This document shows, in pieces, positions 17,591 to 29,627 of a stretch of DNA of 64,000 nt (positions are counted from its first letter, which is position 1; every line of letters begins with the position of its first letter). A program made the position numbers and the translations under genes. Source of the stretch: Halomonas sp. LBP4 (GTDB lineage: Bacteria > Pseudomonadota > Gammaproteobacteria > Pseudomonadales > Halomonadaceae). The DNA is taken from NCBI RefSeq assembly GCF_003202205.1, contig NZ_PDOG01000001.1, forward strand, positions 926,459 to 990,458. Reading direction: 5' to 3'. The notes beneath the pieces are model-generated. The model had not been told where the DNA came from. It saw only the letters and a program-made list of their open reading frames with translations, and did not search any database.

Positions 17591-18862
17591 ATGCTCAAGA
17601 AACAACTGATCACCGCCATCGCCCTGGCTGGCGCTACCACTGCCGGTACCAGCCAGGCCCAGGCCGCGGAGCTGACCATCTCCTGCGGCGCCGTGGGGGC
17701 CGAGCTCACCCTCTGCCAGGAGGGCGTCGCGGCCTGGGAGGAGCAGACCGGCCACGAAGTGGATATCGTCTCCACGCCCAACTCCTCCACCGAGCGCCTG
17801 TCGCTCTACCAGCAGATCCTCTCCGCCCAGTCCGACGACATCGACGTGATGCAGATCGACGTGGTGTGGCCGGGCCTGCTGGCCAACCACCTGCTCGATC
17901 TGAACGAGACCCTCGGTGCGGATGCCGCCGAGGGTCACTTCGAGACCATCGTCACCAACAACACCGTCGACGGCCGCCTGGTGGCCATGCCCTGGTTCAC
18001 CGATGCCGGGGTGCTCTACTATCGCAAGGACCTGCTCGAGGAGTACGGCTTCGAGCCCCCCGAGACCTGGCAGGAACTGACCGAGATCGCCACCGAGATC
18101 CAGGCCGCCGAGCGCGAGGCGGGCAATGACAGGATGTGGGGCTATGTCTTCCAGGGCCGTGCCTACGAGGGCCTGACCTGCAACGCCCTGGAGTGGATCG
18201 CCAGCTATGGCGGCGGCAGCGTCGTCGACACCGACGGCGAGATCACCATCGACAACGAGCGCGCCGCCGAGGCCCTCGACCTGGCCGCCACCTGGATCGG
18301 CGAGATCTCCCCGGACGGCGCCCTCAACTATACCGAGGAGGAAGCCCGTGGCATCTTCCAGAGCGGCAACGCCGTCTTCATGCGCAACTGGCCCTACGCC
18401 TGGTCACTGGCCCAGAGCGAGGACAGCAACGTGCGCGACAAGGTCGGGGTGGTCAAGCTGCCGCACGGTGCCGAGGGCGAAAGCGCGGCCACCCTGGGCG
18501 GCTGGAACCTGGCGGTGTCGAAGTACAGCGAGCATCCCGAGCTCGCCGCCGACCTGGTGGCCTTCCTGACCGGCGAGGCCGAGCAGAAGCGTCGCGCCAT
18601 CGAGGGCGCCTACAACCCCACCCTGGCCTCCCTCTACCAGGACGAGGAGGTGCTCGAGGCCGTGCCCTTCTTCGGTACCCTCTACGAGACCTTCACCAAC
18701 GCCGTGGCTCGCCCCTCGGCGCCCACCGGCGACAACTACGGCCGCGTCAGCAACAGCTTCTTCAACGCCGTGCATCAGGTGCTCTCCGGAGACCTCAGCG
18801 GTGCCGAAGCCGTCGCCCAGGTGGATAGCGAACTCTCGCGCATCAAGCGCCGTCGCTGGTAA
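17591..18862 (+). CDS. aglE: Alpha-glucoside ABC transporter, periplasmic binding protein
   Basis: The 423-aa family 1 extracellular solute-binding protein has a signal peptide ending at SQAQA-AE. The sequence has the sugar-binding-protein pattern of AglE/ThuE types (DIDVMQIDVVWPG, VAMPWFTDAGVLYYRKDLLE, ATLGGWNLAVSKYSEHP). It starts an operon of two permeases, a glucosidase and an ATPase in the order aglE-F-G-A-K known from rhizobial alpha-glucoside (sucrose, maltose, trehalose) uptake. It is closely similar to the second binding protein at 23882, so the pair probably arose by duplication. Confidence 0.88.
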   Translation: MLKKQLITAIALAGATTAGTSQAQAAELTISCGAVGAELTLCQEGVAAWEEQTGHEVDIVSTPNSSTERLSLYQQILSAQSDDIDVMQIDVVWPGLLANHLLDLNETLGADAAEGHFETIVTNNTVDGRLVAMPWFTDAGVLYYRKDLLEEYGFEPPETWQELTEIATEIQAAEREAGNDRMWGYVFQGRAYEGLTCNALEWIASYGGGSVVDTDGEITIDNERAAEALDLAATWIGEISPDGALNYTEEEARGIFQSGNAVFMRNWPYAWSLAQSEDSNVRDKVGVVKLPHGAEGESAATLGGWNLAVSKYSEHPELAADLVAFLTGEAEQKRRAIEGAYNPTLASLYQDEEVLEAVPFFGTLYETFTNAVARPSAPTGDNYGRVSNSFFNAVHQVLSGDLSGAEAVAQVDSELSRIKRRRW

Positions 18863-18874
18863 CCGGAGGTCATC

Positions 18875-19848
18875 ATGACGATTCAAGCAACCGACAGCAC
18901 CCCCGCGAAGGGGCGCCTCGCCCAGGCGGGCCATCATCGTGGTACCAAGGTCCGCCGCCAGCGGGTCCGCGCCGCCTGGACCTTTCTCGCGCCGATGCTG
19001 GTGGCACTGGTCTTGGTCGCCGGCTGGCCGCTGCTGCGCACTTTCTACTTCAGTTTCACCGATGCCTCGTTGTCCGACACCGCCGGCGCAGCGCTGATCG
19101 GTTTCGAGAACTATCTCGTCTATGACGATGGCACCTGGTACGGCCTGCTCGCCGACCCGGTGTGGTGGCGATCGGTATGGAACACGGTGTTCTTCAGCGT
19201 CGTCTCGGTGTCGCTGGAAGTGGTATTCGGCATCATCGTCGCCCTGCTGCTCAACGCCGAGTTCAAGGGCCGCATGCTGGTGCGTGCCGCCGTGCTGATT
19301 CCCTGGGCGATTCCCACCATCGTCTCGGCGAAGATGTGGGCCTGGATGCTCAACGACCAGTTCGGGATCATCAACCACATGCTGATGGCGATCGGCATCA
19401 TCGATTCGCCCATCGCCTGGACCGCCAGCGCCTCCTACTCCATGTGGGCGGTGATCATGGTCGACGTCTGGAAGACCATCCCCTTCGTCGCGCTACTGGT
19501 CCTGGCCGCCCTGCAGATGCTGCCCAAGGACTGCTACGAGGCGGCAGAGGTCGACGGCATCCACCCCGTGCGCGTCTTCTTCAGGGTCACCCTGCCGCTG
19601 ATCACGCCGGCCCTGATGGTCGCGGTGATCTTCCGCCTGCTCGATGCCCTGCGGGTGTTCGACGTCATCTACGTGCTGACCTCCAACGCCACCAGCACCA
19701 TGACCATGTCGATCTACGCCCGCCAGCAGCTGGTCGAGTTCCAGGACGTGGGCTACGGCAGTGCCGCCTCGACGATGTTGTTCCTGATCATCGCCCTGGC
19801 CGTGGTGATCTATCTCTACCTGGGTCGCCGTCAACTGGGAGTCGACCA

Positions 19849-19852
<4 letters not shown>
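18875..19852 (+). CDS. aglF: Alpha-glucoside ABC transporter permease (MalF-like)
   Basis: The 325-aa inner-membrane permease has a hydrophilic N-terminal tail, a first membrane segment at ~residues 35-55 and the binding-protein-dependent transport motif EAAEVDGIHPVRVFFRVTLP, which contacts the ATPase. It begins 13 bases after aglE behind a GGAGG site. Its TGA overlaps the next ATG (ATGA at 19849-19852), which couples the two permease subunits. Confidence 0.9.
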
Positions 19853-20691
<839 letters not shown>

Positions 20692-20715
20692 TCCATGCTT
20701 TCAAGGACCTCCAAC

Positions 20716-22338
<1,623 letters not shown>

Positions 22339-22385
22339 CACACCACACAAGAATGCCGGCCTCGCGGCCGGCAAGGAGTCGCAAG

Positions 22386-23504
22386 ATGGCAAGCGTGACC
22401 CTGGAAAAGCTCAACAAGACCTTCGGCCACACCCATATCATCAAGGACGTCGACCTCAAGGTCGCCGACGGCGAATTCGTGGTCTTCGTCGGGCCCTCCG
22501 GCTGCGGCAAGTCGACCCTGCTGAGGCTGATCGCCGGCCTGGAATCGATCACCGACGGCGAGCTGAAGATCGCCGACGGCGTGGTCAACGACCTGCCACC
22601 GCGCGAGCGCGGCGTGGGCATGGTCTTCCAGTCCTACGCCCTCTATCCGCACATGACGGTCTACGAGAACATGGCCTTCGGCCTCAAGCTGGCCAAGATG
22701 GCCAACGAGACGGTGGACGACCGGGTGATGGCCACGGCCCGCATCCTGCAGCTCGAGGAGCTGCTGCACCGCAAGCCCAAGGAGCTCTCCGGCGGCCAGC
22801 GCCAGCGGGTGGCCATGGGCCGCGCCATGGCCCGCGAACCGCGCATCCTGCTGTTCGACGAGCCGCTGTCCAACCTGGATGCCTCGCTGCGCGTGCAGAT
22901 GCGCAACGAGATCGCCCGCCTGCACTACCGCCTGGGTTCGACCATGATCTACGTCACCCACGACCAGGTGGAAGCCATGACCCTGGCCGACAAGATCGTG
23001 GTGCTGCGCGACGGCCGCATCGAGCAGGTCGGCAGCCCCCAGACCCTCTACCAGCAGCCGGCAACGAAGTTCGTGGCGGGCTTCATCGGCTCGCCGACCA
23101 TGAACTTCATGCCGGCCGAGCTGATGCATAAGACCGTCAGCGGCAGCAACGAGGGCTGCCGGGTAACGGCGCCGGGCCTGGGCGAACTCGCCCTGCCCCA
23201 GGATGCCAGCGGCGAGAGCAAGGGCGCCAGCCTGTCGCTGGGCGTGCGCCCCGAACACCTGCGCCTCGACGAGGCCCACGGCGACAACAGCTTCGAGATC
23301 GTCAACATCGAGTACCTGGGCAACGAGGTCTATGTCTACCTCGAACCCAAGGTCGGCGAGACCCTGCTGATCCATCGCAGCGAGGCACCCAGCCGCTGGA
23401 CACTCGGTCAGCGCGTGGCGCTGGTGCCCGACCTGGAGCACGTTCACCTCTTCAACGGCCAGGACCAGGCATTGACCGTCAAGACCACGCGAGCCGTGGC
23501 CTGA
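22386..23504 (+). CDS. aglK: Alpha-glucoside ABC transporter ATPase (MalK/UgpC type)
   Basis: The 372-aa ATPase has Walker A (GPSGCGKST), signature LSGGQRQRVAMGRAM, Walker B (LLFDEPLSNLDA) and the switch His (YVTHDQVEAMTLAD). The C-terminal OB-type regulatory domain is typical of MalK/UgpC. It probably serves both binding proteins of this locus, because no second ATPase or permease set is present. The start at 22386 has a GGAG site; a perfect 10-bp hairpin follows the gene at 23566. Confidence 0.92.
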   Translation: MASVTLEKLNKTFGHTHIIKDVDLKVADGEFVVFVGPSGCGKSTLLRLIAGLESITDGELKIADGVVNDLPPRERGVGMVFQSYALYPHMTVYENMAFGLKLAKMANETVDDRVMATARILQLEELLHRKPKELSGGQRQRVAMGRAMAREPRILLFDEPLSNLDASLRVQMRNEIARLHYRLGSTMIYVTHDQVEAMTLADKIVVLRDGRIEQVGSPQTLYQQPATKFVAGFIGSPTMNFMPAELMHKTVSGSNEGCRVTAPGLGELALPQDASGESKGASLSLGVRPEHLRLDEAHGDNSFEIVNIEYLGNEVYVYLEPKVGETLLIHRSEAPSRWTLGQRVALVPDLEHVHLFNGQDQALTVKTTRAVA

Positions 23505-23565
23505 CGGCCATATCGGCGTCCGCCGGTGACCCCTTTACCGCCGACGCCGCAGCGTTACCCGGCAA

Positions 23566-23589
23566 GGGGCTTCCCGACCGGGAAGCCCC
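23566..23589 (+). terminator. Hairpin after aglK
   Basis: GGGGCTTCCC and GGGAAGCCCC form a perfect 10-bp stem with a GACC loop, 61 bases after aglK. The following bases are C-rich, not U-rich, so termination would be weak or factor-assisted. It separates the two transcription units in a 377-base gap that otherwise holds only the next promoter and operator. Confidence 0.55.
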
Positions 23590-23770
23590 CTGCCTCGTCA
23601 ATGGCCCGAGCATCGAGCAGGCGACCTGCCGGGCGGCAACGACAAGACCCAGCCGGAGAACCCGTCGTTGCCGGCCCCTGGCATCGCCATGGCGCTTTGC
23701 CATCGATCCACAGGCGCGACGTCGACCGGGATGCCCTGAATCGCTTCAGCCTTCGCGGCGACTTCTCAAA

Positions 23771-23812
23771 CCAAGGTCTAGGTTGCCCCTGTCGAAGATG
23801 GGCGACTAGTCT
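23771..23812 (+). promoter_or_regulatory. Probable promoter of the second binding-protein gene
   Basis: CCAAGGTCTAGGTTG (23771-23785) repeats the block upstream of aglE. It includes TTGCCC as a -35-like hexamer (23783-23788), and TAGTCT at 23807-23812 is a possible -10. The operator starts eight bases later, as at aglE. Confidence 0.45.
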
Positions 23813-23819
23813 GCAGCAG

Positions 23820-23835
23820 ACTTAAACGTTTAAGT
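23820..23835. promoter_or_regulatory. LacI-type operator of the second binding-protein gene
   Basis: ACTTAAACGTTTAAGT is a perfect 16-bp palindrome with a central CG, placed at the expected transcription start. Its core matches the aglE operator and the imperfect box before the LacI gene. Confidence 0.8.
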
Positions 23836-23881
23836 CCTGACTGACATCGACCTCCACAACGACAATCACGGAGAACCTCCC

Positions 23882-25183
23882 ATGACTCACGTTTCGATCC
23901 CCCACCAGCGTGCCGGCCATCGCCTGCTCAAGACGGCCACCGGGGCGGCACTGCTGGGGGGCACCTTCCTGGCCGCTCCCCATGTCCTGGCGGAGGAGAT
24001 CTCCATCGCCTGCGGCACCGGCGATGCCGCCGACTACTGCCCGATCGCCGCCGAGCAGTGGGCCGAGAAGACCGGCAACACCGTTCAGGTCGTCTCCACC
24101 CCCAACAGTGCCACCGAGAAGCTGTCGCTCTACCAGCAGCTGCTGGGCAGCGAGTCCAGCGATATCGACGTGCTGATGATCGATATCGTCTGGCCCGGCA
24201 TGCTCGATGACCACATGGTGGACCTCTCCGAGTACCTGCCCGAGGACGCCACCGACGGCTTCTTCCCGGCGCTGGTCGACAACAACACCGTCGACGGCCG
24301 CCTGGTGGCCATGCCCTGGTTCACCGATGCCGGGCTGCTCTATTACCGCAAGGACCTGCTGGAAAAATACGGGCACGAGGTCCCCGAGACCTGGCAGCAG
24401 CTGACCGAGATCGCCCGCGAGGTCCAGGCCGCCGAGCGCGCGGCCGGCAACGACGATTTCTGGGGCTTCAGCTTCCAGGGCCGCGCCTACGAGGGCCTGA
24501 CCACCAACGCCCTGGAGTGGGTGGCGAGCCACGGCGGCGGCACCATCGTCGACGACGAAGGCAACGTCACCATCAACAACCCACGCGCCGCCGCCGCGCT
24601 GGACCTGGCCGCCAGCTGGGTCGGCGACATCTCCCCCGAGGGCGCCCTCAACCATACCGAAGAGGAGACCCGCGGGATCTTCCAGTCCGGCAACGCGCTG
24701 TTCCTGCGCAACTGGCCCTATGTCTGGTCGCTGGCCAACGGCGAGGACAGCGAGGTGGCCGGCAAGGTCGGCATGGCGCCGCTCCCCCATGGCCCGGAGG
24801 GCGAGTCGGTCGCCACCCTGGGCGGCTGGAACTGGGCCGTGTCGCGCTACTCCGAACACCCCGAGCTGGCCGCCGACCTGGTCGCCTTCATCACCTCGAA
24901 GGAGCAGCAGAAGGCACACGCCATCCAGATGGGCATGAACCCGACCATCGAGGCGCTCTATCAGGACGAGGAGGTACTGGCCAGCAACCCCTCCATGAGT
25001 GAGCTCTACGAGACCCTGGTGGGCGGCGTGTCGCGTCCCGCCACGGTGACCGGCGACGCCTACGCGCGGGTCTCCAACGCCTTCTTCAACCGCGTCCACT
25101 CGGTGCTCTCCGGTGACCTCGACGGCGAAGCCGCCGTGCAGCAGCTCGAGGGCGAGCTGCGCCGCCTCAGCCGCCGCTGGTAA
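23882..25183 (+). CDS. Second alpha-glucoside-type ABC binding protein (aglE paralogue)
   Basis: The 433-aa periplasmic binding protein has a twin-basic-free signal region (HRLLKTATGAALLGGTFLAAP) and a mature part closely parallel to AglE at 17591, sharing VVSTPNS, DIVWPGML, VAMPWFTDAGLLYYRKDLLE and GGWNWAVSRYSEHP. No cognate permease or ATPase follows, so it presumably docks on AglFGK and widens the substrate range. It is followed by a second GH13 enzyme, which suggests duplication of the binding-protein/glucosidase pair. Confidence 0.88.
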   Translation: MTHVSIPHQRAGHRLLKTATGAALLGGTFLAAPHVLAEEISIACGTGDAADYCPIAAEQWAEKTGNTVQVVSTPNSATEKLSLYQQLLGSESSDIDVLMIDIVWPGMLDDHMVDLSEYLPEDATDGFFPALVDNNTVDGRLVAMPWFTDAGLLYYRKDLLEKYGHEVPETWQQLTEIAREVQAAERAAGNDDFWGFSFQGRAYEGLTTNALEWVASHGGGTIVDDEGNVTINNPRAAAALDLAASWVGDISPEGALNHTEEETRGIFQSGNALFLRNWPYVWSLANGEDSEVAGKVGMAPLPHGPEGESVATLGGWNWAVSRYSEHPELAADLVAFITSKEQQKAHAIQMGMNPTIEALYQDEEVLASNPSMSELYETLVGGVSRPATVTGDAYARVSNAFFNRVHSVLSGDLDGEAAVQQLEGELRRLSRRW

Positions 25184-25250
25184 GCCGGCTTCCCGCTCAC
25201 CCACGACCCAGGGAGGGCCACCAGGCCCTCCGCCACTTCGGGAGGTATTC

Positions 25251-26894
25251 ATGACCCTGTCCCAGCAACGCCCGAACGACCGAACCGACTGGTGGCGCGG
25301 CGCCACTATCTACCAGATCTACCCGCGCAGCTTCCTGGATGCCAACGGTGACGGCATCGGCGATCTCAAGGGCATCACCGCACGGCTCGACCATGTGGCG
25401 AGCCTCAATGTCGATGCCATCTGGCTGTCGCCCTTCTTCACCTCGCCGATGGACGACTTCGGCTACGACGTGGCCGACTATTGCGATGTCGACCCCATGT
25501 TCGGCACCCTGGACGACTTCCGTGCGCTGGTCGAGCGCGCCCATGAACTGGGCCTGCGGGTGATCATCGACCAGGTGCTCTCCCACAGCTCCGACCAGCA
25601 CCCCTGGTTTCAGGAGAGCCGCCAGGACCGCACCAACCCCAAGGCCGACTGGTACGTCTGGGCCGACCCCAGGCCCGACGGCACCCCGCCCAACAACTGG
25701 ATGGCCGCCTTCAGCGGCCGCGCCTGGACCTTCGACGCCCGGCGCCGCCAGTACTACCTGCACAACTTCCTGCCCAGCCAGCCGGACCTCAACTTCCATA
25801 ACCCCGAGGTGCAGCAGGCCCAGCTCGACAACCTGCGCTTCTGGCTGGAGCTCGGCGTCGACGGCTTCCGCTTCGACGTGGTCAACTACTACTTCCACGA
25901 CCCCGCGCTGACCGACAACCCGCCCATGCCCCGCGAACGGGTACAGCCCGGCAACCCCCAGAGCTACCAGTTCCAGCAGCACAACATCGAGCAGCCGGAG
26001 AACCTGCCCTACCTGGAGCGCATCCGTGCCCTGCTCGACGAGTACCCGGGCTCCACCACCGTGGGCGAGATCGCCGGCAACGACCAGCTGCCGACCATGG
26101 CCGCCTATACTCAGGGTGAGTCGCGATTGCATATGGCCTACACCTTCGACCTGCTGGGCTCCACGGGCGACGCCGCCGAGCTGCACGACGTGCTGGCGCG
26201 CTTCCGGGAGCTCGGCGAGGACACCTGGCCGTGCTGGGCACTCTCCAACCACGACGTCGAGCGCAGCGCCACCAGCTGGGGCGAGGAGCGCGCCCTGCTG
26301 GCACTGACCGTGCTCTGCTCGCTGCGCGGTAGCCTGTGCCTCTACCAGGGCGAGGAGCTCGGCCTGCCCGAGGCCGAACTGGCCTATGAGGACCTCCAGG
26401 ACCCCTTCGGCATCAACCTCTGGCCCGAGGTCAAGGGCCGCGATGGCTGCCGGACGCCGATGGTCTGGGAGGATGCACCGAACGGCGGCTTCTGCCCGGA
26501 GGGCGTGCCCCCCTGGCTACCGGTCTTCGCGCGCCACCGGCCCCTGGCCGTGGAACGCCAGGACCAGGCGCCCGACAGCCTGCTGAATCGGGTACGCCAG
26601 CTGCTGAAGCTGCGCGCCGACAGCGATACCCTGCGCCAGGGCGAGCAGCAATTGATCGCCCCCGAGGCGCTGCCCGAGGACGTCTTCGGGGTGGTACGCC
26701 AGTCGGGCGGACAACGCCTGCTGTGCCTGGCCCATCTCGGCCAAGAGGGTGCGGCACGGGTGCGACTCGACGACCTGGTGCCCGGCGCCAATGGCTGGTC
26801 GAGCCTGGCGCTGCCGGGCATGGCCACGCCGCAGCTGGAGGGCCGCGAGCTGGGCCTCGAACCCGGCCAGGCGACCTGGCTGGCCATCACCTGA
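25251..26894 (+). CDS. Second alpha-glucosidase, GH13 (aglA paralogue)
   Basis: The 547-aa GH13 enzyme has the same four regions as the first copy: DQVLSHSSDQHPWF, GFRFDVVNY (nucleophile Asp), TVGEIAGND (acid/base Glu) and SNHDVERS. The substrate loop after region II differs (QQHNIEQPENLPYLERIRAL versus the TWQRHVYDLSRPENLDF type), so linkage or chain-length preference may differ. A GGAGG site lies seven bases before the ATG at 25251; a longer in-frame start at 25113 would overlap the binding-protein gene. Confidence 0.92.
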   Translation: MTLSQQRPNDRTDWWRGATIYQIYPRSFLDANGDGIGDLKGITARLDHVASLNVDAIWLSPFFTSPMDDFGYDVADYCDVDPMFGTLDDFRALVERAHELGLRVIIDQVLSHSSDQHPWFQESRQDRTNPKADWYVWADPRPDGTPPNNWMAAFSGRAWTFDARRRQYYLHNFLPSQPDLNFHNPEVQQAQLDNLRFWLELGVDGFRFDVVNYYFHDPALTDNPPMPRERVQPGNPQSYQFQQHNIEQPENLPYLERIRALLDEYPGSTTVGEIAGNDQLPTMAAYTQGESRLHMAYTFDLLGSTGDAAELHDVLARFRELGEDTWPCWALSNHDVERSATSWGEERALLALTVLCSLRGSLCLYQGEELGLPEAELAYEDLQDPFGINLWPEVKGRDGCRTPMVWEDAPNGGFCPEGVPPWLPVFARHRPLAVERQDQAPDSLLNRVRQLLKLRADSDTLRQGEQQLIAPEALPEDVFGVVRQSGGQRLLCLAHLGQEGAARVRLDDLVPGANGWSSLALPGMATPQLEGRELGLEPGQATWLAIT

Positions 26895-26975
26895 GCCACC
26901 AGCGGTCGGCGGCTGCCTCGGCGCCGTCCGACCGACTGGCCCCTCGCCCCTCGATACGCTATGCTAGGCTGCTAA

Positions 26976-26989
26976 CTAAATCGTTAAAG
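26976..26989. promoter_or_regulatory. Operator-like box upstream of the LacI gene
   Basis: CTAAATCGTTAAAG fits the shared pattern CT(T/A)AA(A/T)CGTT(T/A)AAG of the two agl operators and lies 27 bases before the GTG start. It suggests autoregulation by the LacI protein. Confidence 0.6.
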
Positions 26990-27015
26990 CTAACCACCCG
27001 GAGCCGAGTCGTCCT

Positions 27016-28068
27016 GTGTCCCCCCCACGCCGTACCACCCTCAAGGACCTGGCGCGCGAGCTCGGTGTCTCCACGGCGACCATCTCCAACGCCTTCAATC
27101 GCCCCGACCAGCTCTCGCCGGCCCTGCGCGAGCGCATCCTCGGCGAGGCAAAGCGGCTGGGCTACCGGGGTCCCGATGCCAAGGCGCGCAGCCTGCGTAC
27201 CGGCCGCTCACGGATCATCGCGGTGGTGCTCGCCGAGAGCCTCACCTACAGCATCAACGATCCAGTGGCCAGCGAACTGCTGTCCGGCATCGCCGAGGTG
27301 CTGGATGCCCATGGCCATACCCTGCTGCTGCTCTCGGGTCGCCAGCACGTCTCCCAAGTGCCCGGCTCGGCGAGCATCGCCGACGGCTTCATCGCCTACG
27401 GCCTGATGCCGCCAAGCCTGATGGTCTCGGCCGACCTGCCCGCCCAGCGCCCCCTGGTGGCCATCGACTTCAGCCCTGCAGGCTACCCCACCGTGCATAT
27501 CGACAACGAACCGGCCAGCTACATGATCGCCCGGTATGCCCTGCGCACCCCGGCGCGCCGGCCGGCGCTCGTCAGTCTCCGGCTCACCGCCGAGCCCTGC
27601 AATGGCCGCATCACCGAGGAGCACACCCTGCTCCCTCCCGAGAGCAGCATCACCCGTTCACGATTGGCAGGTTTCCATCGGGCCCTCGAGGAACGGGGTT
27701 TCACACCCTCGGACGCGCCCATGTGGAATATCGAGGAGAATACCTTCGAGGTATGCGCCCCGGTGCTCGAGGAGATCCTCGACCTGCCCGACGACGAGCG
27801 ACCCGACCTGCTGCTGTGCATGTCGGATCGCATCGCCCTCACCGCCCTCACCCTGGCCGAGCAGCGCGGCCTGCGCATCCCCGAGGACCTGCGCCTCACC
27901 GGCTTCGACGGCATTGCCGAGGGCCAGTACCGGGCCCCGCGGTTGACCACGGTGCGCCAGGACAGCGTCGAGAAGGGCCGCATCGCCGCGCGCATGATCC
28001 TCGGCCTGGCGCCCTCCGAGTCGACCCTGCTGCCCACCACGCTGATCGTCGGCGACACCGCGCCCTGA
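27016..28068 (+). CDS. LacI-family regulator of the alpha-glucoside locus (AglR-like)
   Basis: The 350-aa protein has the LacI N-terminal helix-turn-helix and hinge (TLKDLARELGVSTATISNAF, then LSPALRERILGEAKRLGYRG) and a periplasmic-binding-protein-like sensor domain ending with the RLTTVRQDSVEKGRIAARMI dimer segment. Translation starts at a GTG (27016); GGAG lies about 12 bases upstream. It closes the agl region on the same strand. Three matching palindromes (before aglE, before the second binding-protein gene and before itself) make it the probable repressor of the whole locus. Confidence 0.9.
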   Translation: MSPPRRTTLKDLARELGVSTATISNAFNRPDQLSPALRERILGEAKRLGYRGPDAKARSLRTGRSRIIAVVLAESLTYSINDPVASELLSGIAEVLDAHGHTLLLLSGRQHVSQVPGSASIADGFIAYGLMPPSLMVSADLPAQRPLVAIDFSPAGYPTVHIDNEPASYMIARYALRTPARRPALVSLRLTAEPCNGRITEEHTLLPPESSITRSRLAGFHRALEERGFTPSDAPMWNIEENTFEVCAPVLEEILDLPDDERPDLLLCMSDRIALTALTLAEQRGLRIPEDLRLTGFDGIAEGQYRAPRLTTVRQDSVEKGRIAARMILGLAPSESTLLPTTLIVGDTAP

Positions 28069-28181
28069 GGTTGGCCGGCCCCTGCTTGCCGGCGCTTGCA
28101 CCTTGCTTGCACAGTGCCTGACCAATGGCTGCATCGCCTTCGGCGATGCTGTGGTCTCCGTTCTTCCGTCTCGAGTCGCCC

Positions 28182-29627
28182 ATGAGCCCCCGCCTCCCCC
28201 GTCCCGCCGTGTCCCGCCTGGGCATCAAGCTGTTCGTGATCATCCTGGTGGTCAACGTGGTCATCTCGGTGCTGGTCTTCCTGGCGGTGTCACGCAGCCT
28301 CGACCGCGGCTTCATCGAATACCTCGACACCACCCAGACCAACCGCGCCGAGACCCTGGCCGAGGGCCTCGGTGAGGAGTGGGCCCGGCGCGGCGACTGG
28401 CAGTGGTTGCGCGCATCTCCCTCCGCCTGGCACCGGCTGGTCCGTCAGCAGCTATGGCCGGGCGAAGGGCCGCCGCCCCAGGGCTTCGAGCGCCGCCTGG
28501 GCGATGCCAGTAACTTCGTGCTCCACGACGCCCGCGGCCTGCCGGTGATCGGCCTGCCCCCGGCGCCGCCCGACGAGCATGCCCCACCCCCCGAACTACG
28601 CTGGCTGCCCATCGAATACGACGGCGAGCGGGTCGGCACCCTGGGCTATCGTCCCCCCGAGCAGCTGATGGCGCGCATGGACCGCATCTTCCTGGCGCGT
28701 CAGCAGCGCAACCTGACGATCATTGTCGGCTCCCTGGGCATCGCCTCGCTGCTGCTGGCCGGTGGTCTCTCCTGGTGGCTCGGCCGGCGCACCCGCAGCA
28801 TGGCGCTGGCCACCCGGCGCCTCACCGAGGGCGACTACAGCATCCGCCTGCCCGAGCGGGGCCGCGACGAGCTCTCGCGGCTGGCCCACGACTTCAACGT
28901 CCTGGCCGGCACCCTGGAGGCCAGCCGAGCGGCGCGCTCCCGCTGGGTCTCCGACATCGCCCACGAGCTGCGCACCCCGCTCGCCGTGCTGCGTGGCGAG
29001 ATCGAGGCGATGCAGGACGGCATCCGAGCCCTGGACCAGGACAACCTCCACTCCCTCTCCCAGGAGGTGGGCCAGCTCGAGCGCCTGGTGGCCGACCTGC
29101 GGCTGCTCTCCCAGAGCGACGCCGGCGCCCTCGAGGTCCAGCTCGCCCCCCTGGATCTGGCCGAGAGCCTCGCAAGCCGGCTGGAGGAAGCCCACGGCTG
29201 GCTCGACGACAGCGGCATCACCCTCGAGACCGAGATCTCCGGCAAGGCCTGGATCCGCGGCGACATCCAGCGCCTGCGCCAATTGTGGAACAACCTGCTC
29301 GACAACACCTGCGCCTACACGCACGCCCCCGGCCGGCTCCGGGTGAGCGTGCAGCCACTGACGGACAGGGTCCGGGTGACCTGGGAGGACAGCGCACCGG
29401 GCGTACCGCCACCGGAACTGCCGCGGCTGACCGAGCGACTCTACCGGGTCGAAGGCTCGCGCAGCCGCGCCAGCGGCGGCAGCGGTCTGGGGCTCTCCAT
29501 CGCCACCGCGCTGGTCAAGGCCCATGGCGGACGCATGATGGCCTCGCCATCGTCGCTCGGTGGGTTATGCTGGATACTGGAGTTTCCGGCACTCGACGCC
29601 CCGGGATTCAGGGAGAAACATGCATGA
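28182..29627 (+). CDS. BaeS-like sensor histidine kinase
   Basis: The 481-aa kinase has two membrane segments (about residues 13-35 and 175-200) enclosing a periplasmic sensor rich in Pro and acidic residues. It then has a HAMP domain, the phospho-acceptor box SDIAHELRTPLAVLRGEIEA, an N-box (LWNNLLDNTCAYT) and a G-box (SGGSGLGLSIATALV). From memory, the spacing and several motifs match E. coli BaeS, the envelope-stress sensor. The start at 28182 gives a BaeS-like N-terminus but has no clear ribosome-binding site; in-frame starts exist at 28125 and 28146. It overlaps the response-regulator gene by four bases. Confidence 0.88.
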   Translation: MSPRLPRPAVSRLGIKLFVIILVVNVVISVLVFLAVSRSLDRGFIEYLDTTQTNRAETLAEGLGEEWARRGDWQWLRASPSAWHRLVRQQLWPGEGPPPQGFERRLGDASNFVLHDARGLPVIGLPPAPPDEHAPPPELRWLPIEYDGERVGTLGYRPPEQLMARMDRIFLARQQRNLTIIVGSLGIASLLLAGGLSWWLGRRTRSMALATRRLTEGDYSIRLPERGRDELSRLAHDFNVLAGTLEASRAARSRWVSDIAHELRTPLAVLRGEIEAMQDGIRALDQDNLHSLSQEVGQLERLVADLRLLSQSDAGALEVQLAPLDLAESLASRLEEAHGWLDDSGITLETEISGKAWIRGDIQRLRQLWNNLLDNTCAYTHAPGRLRVSVQPLTDRVRVTWEDSAPGVPPPELPRLTERLYRVEGSRSRASGGSGLGLSIATALVKAHGGRMMASPSSLGGLCWILEFPALDAPGFREKHA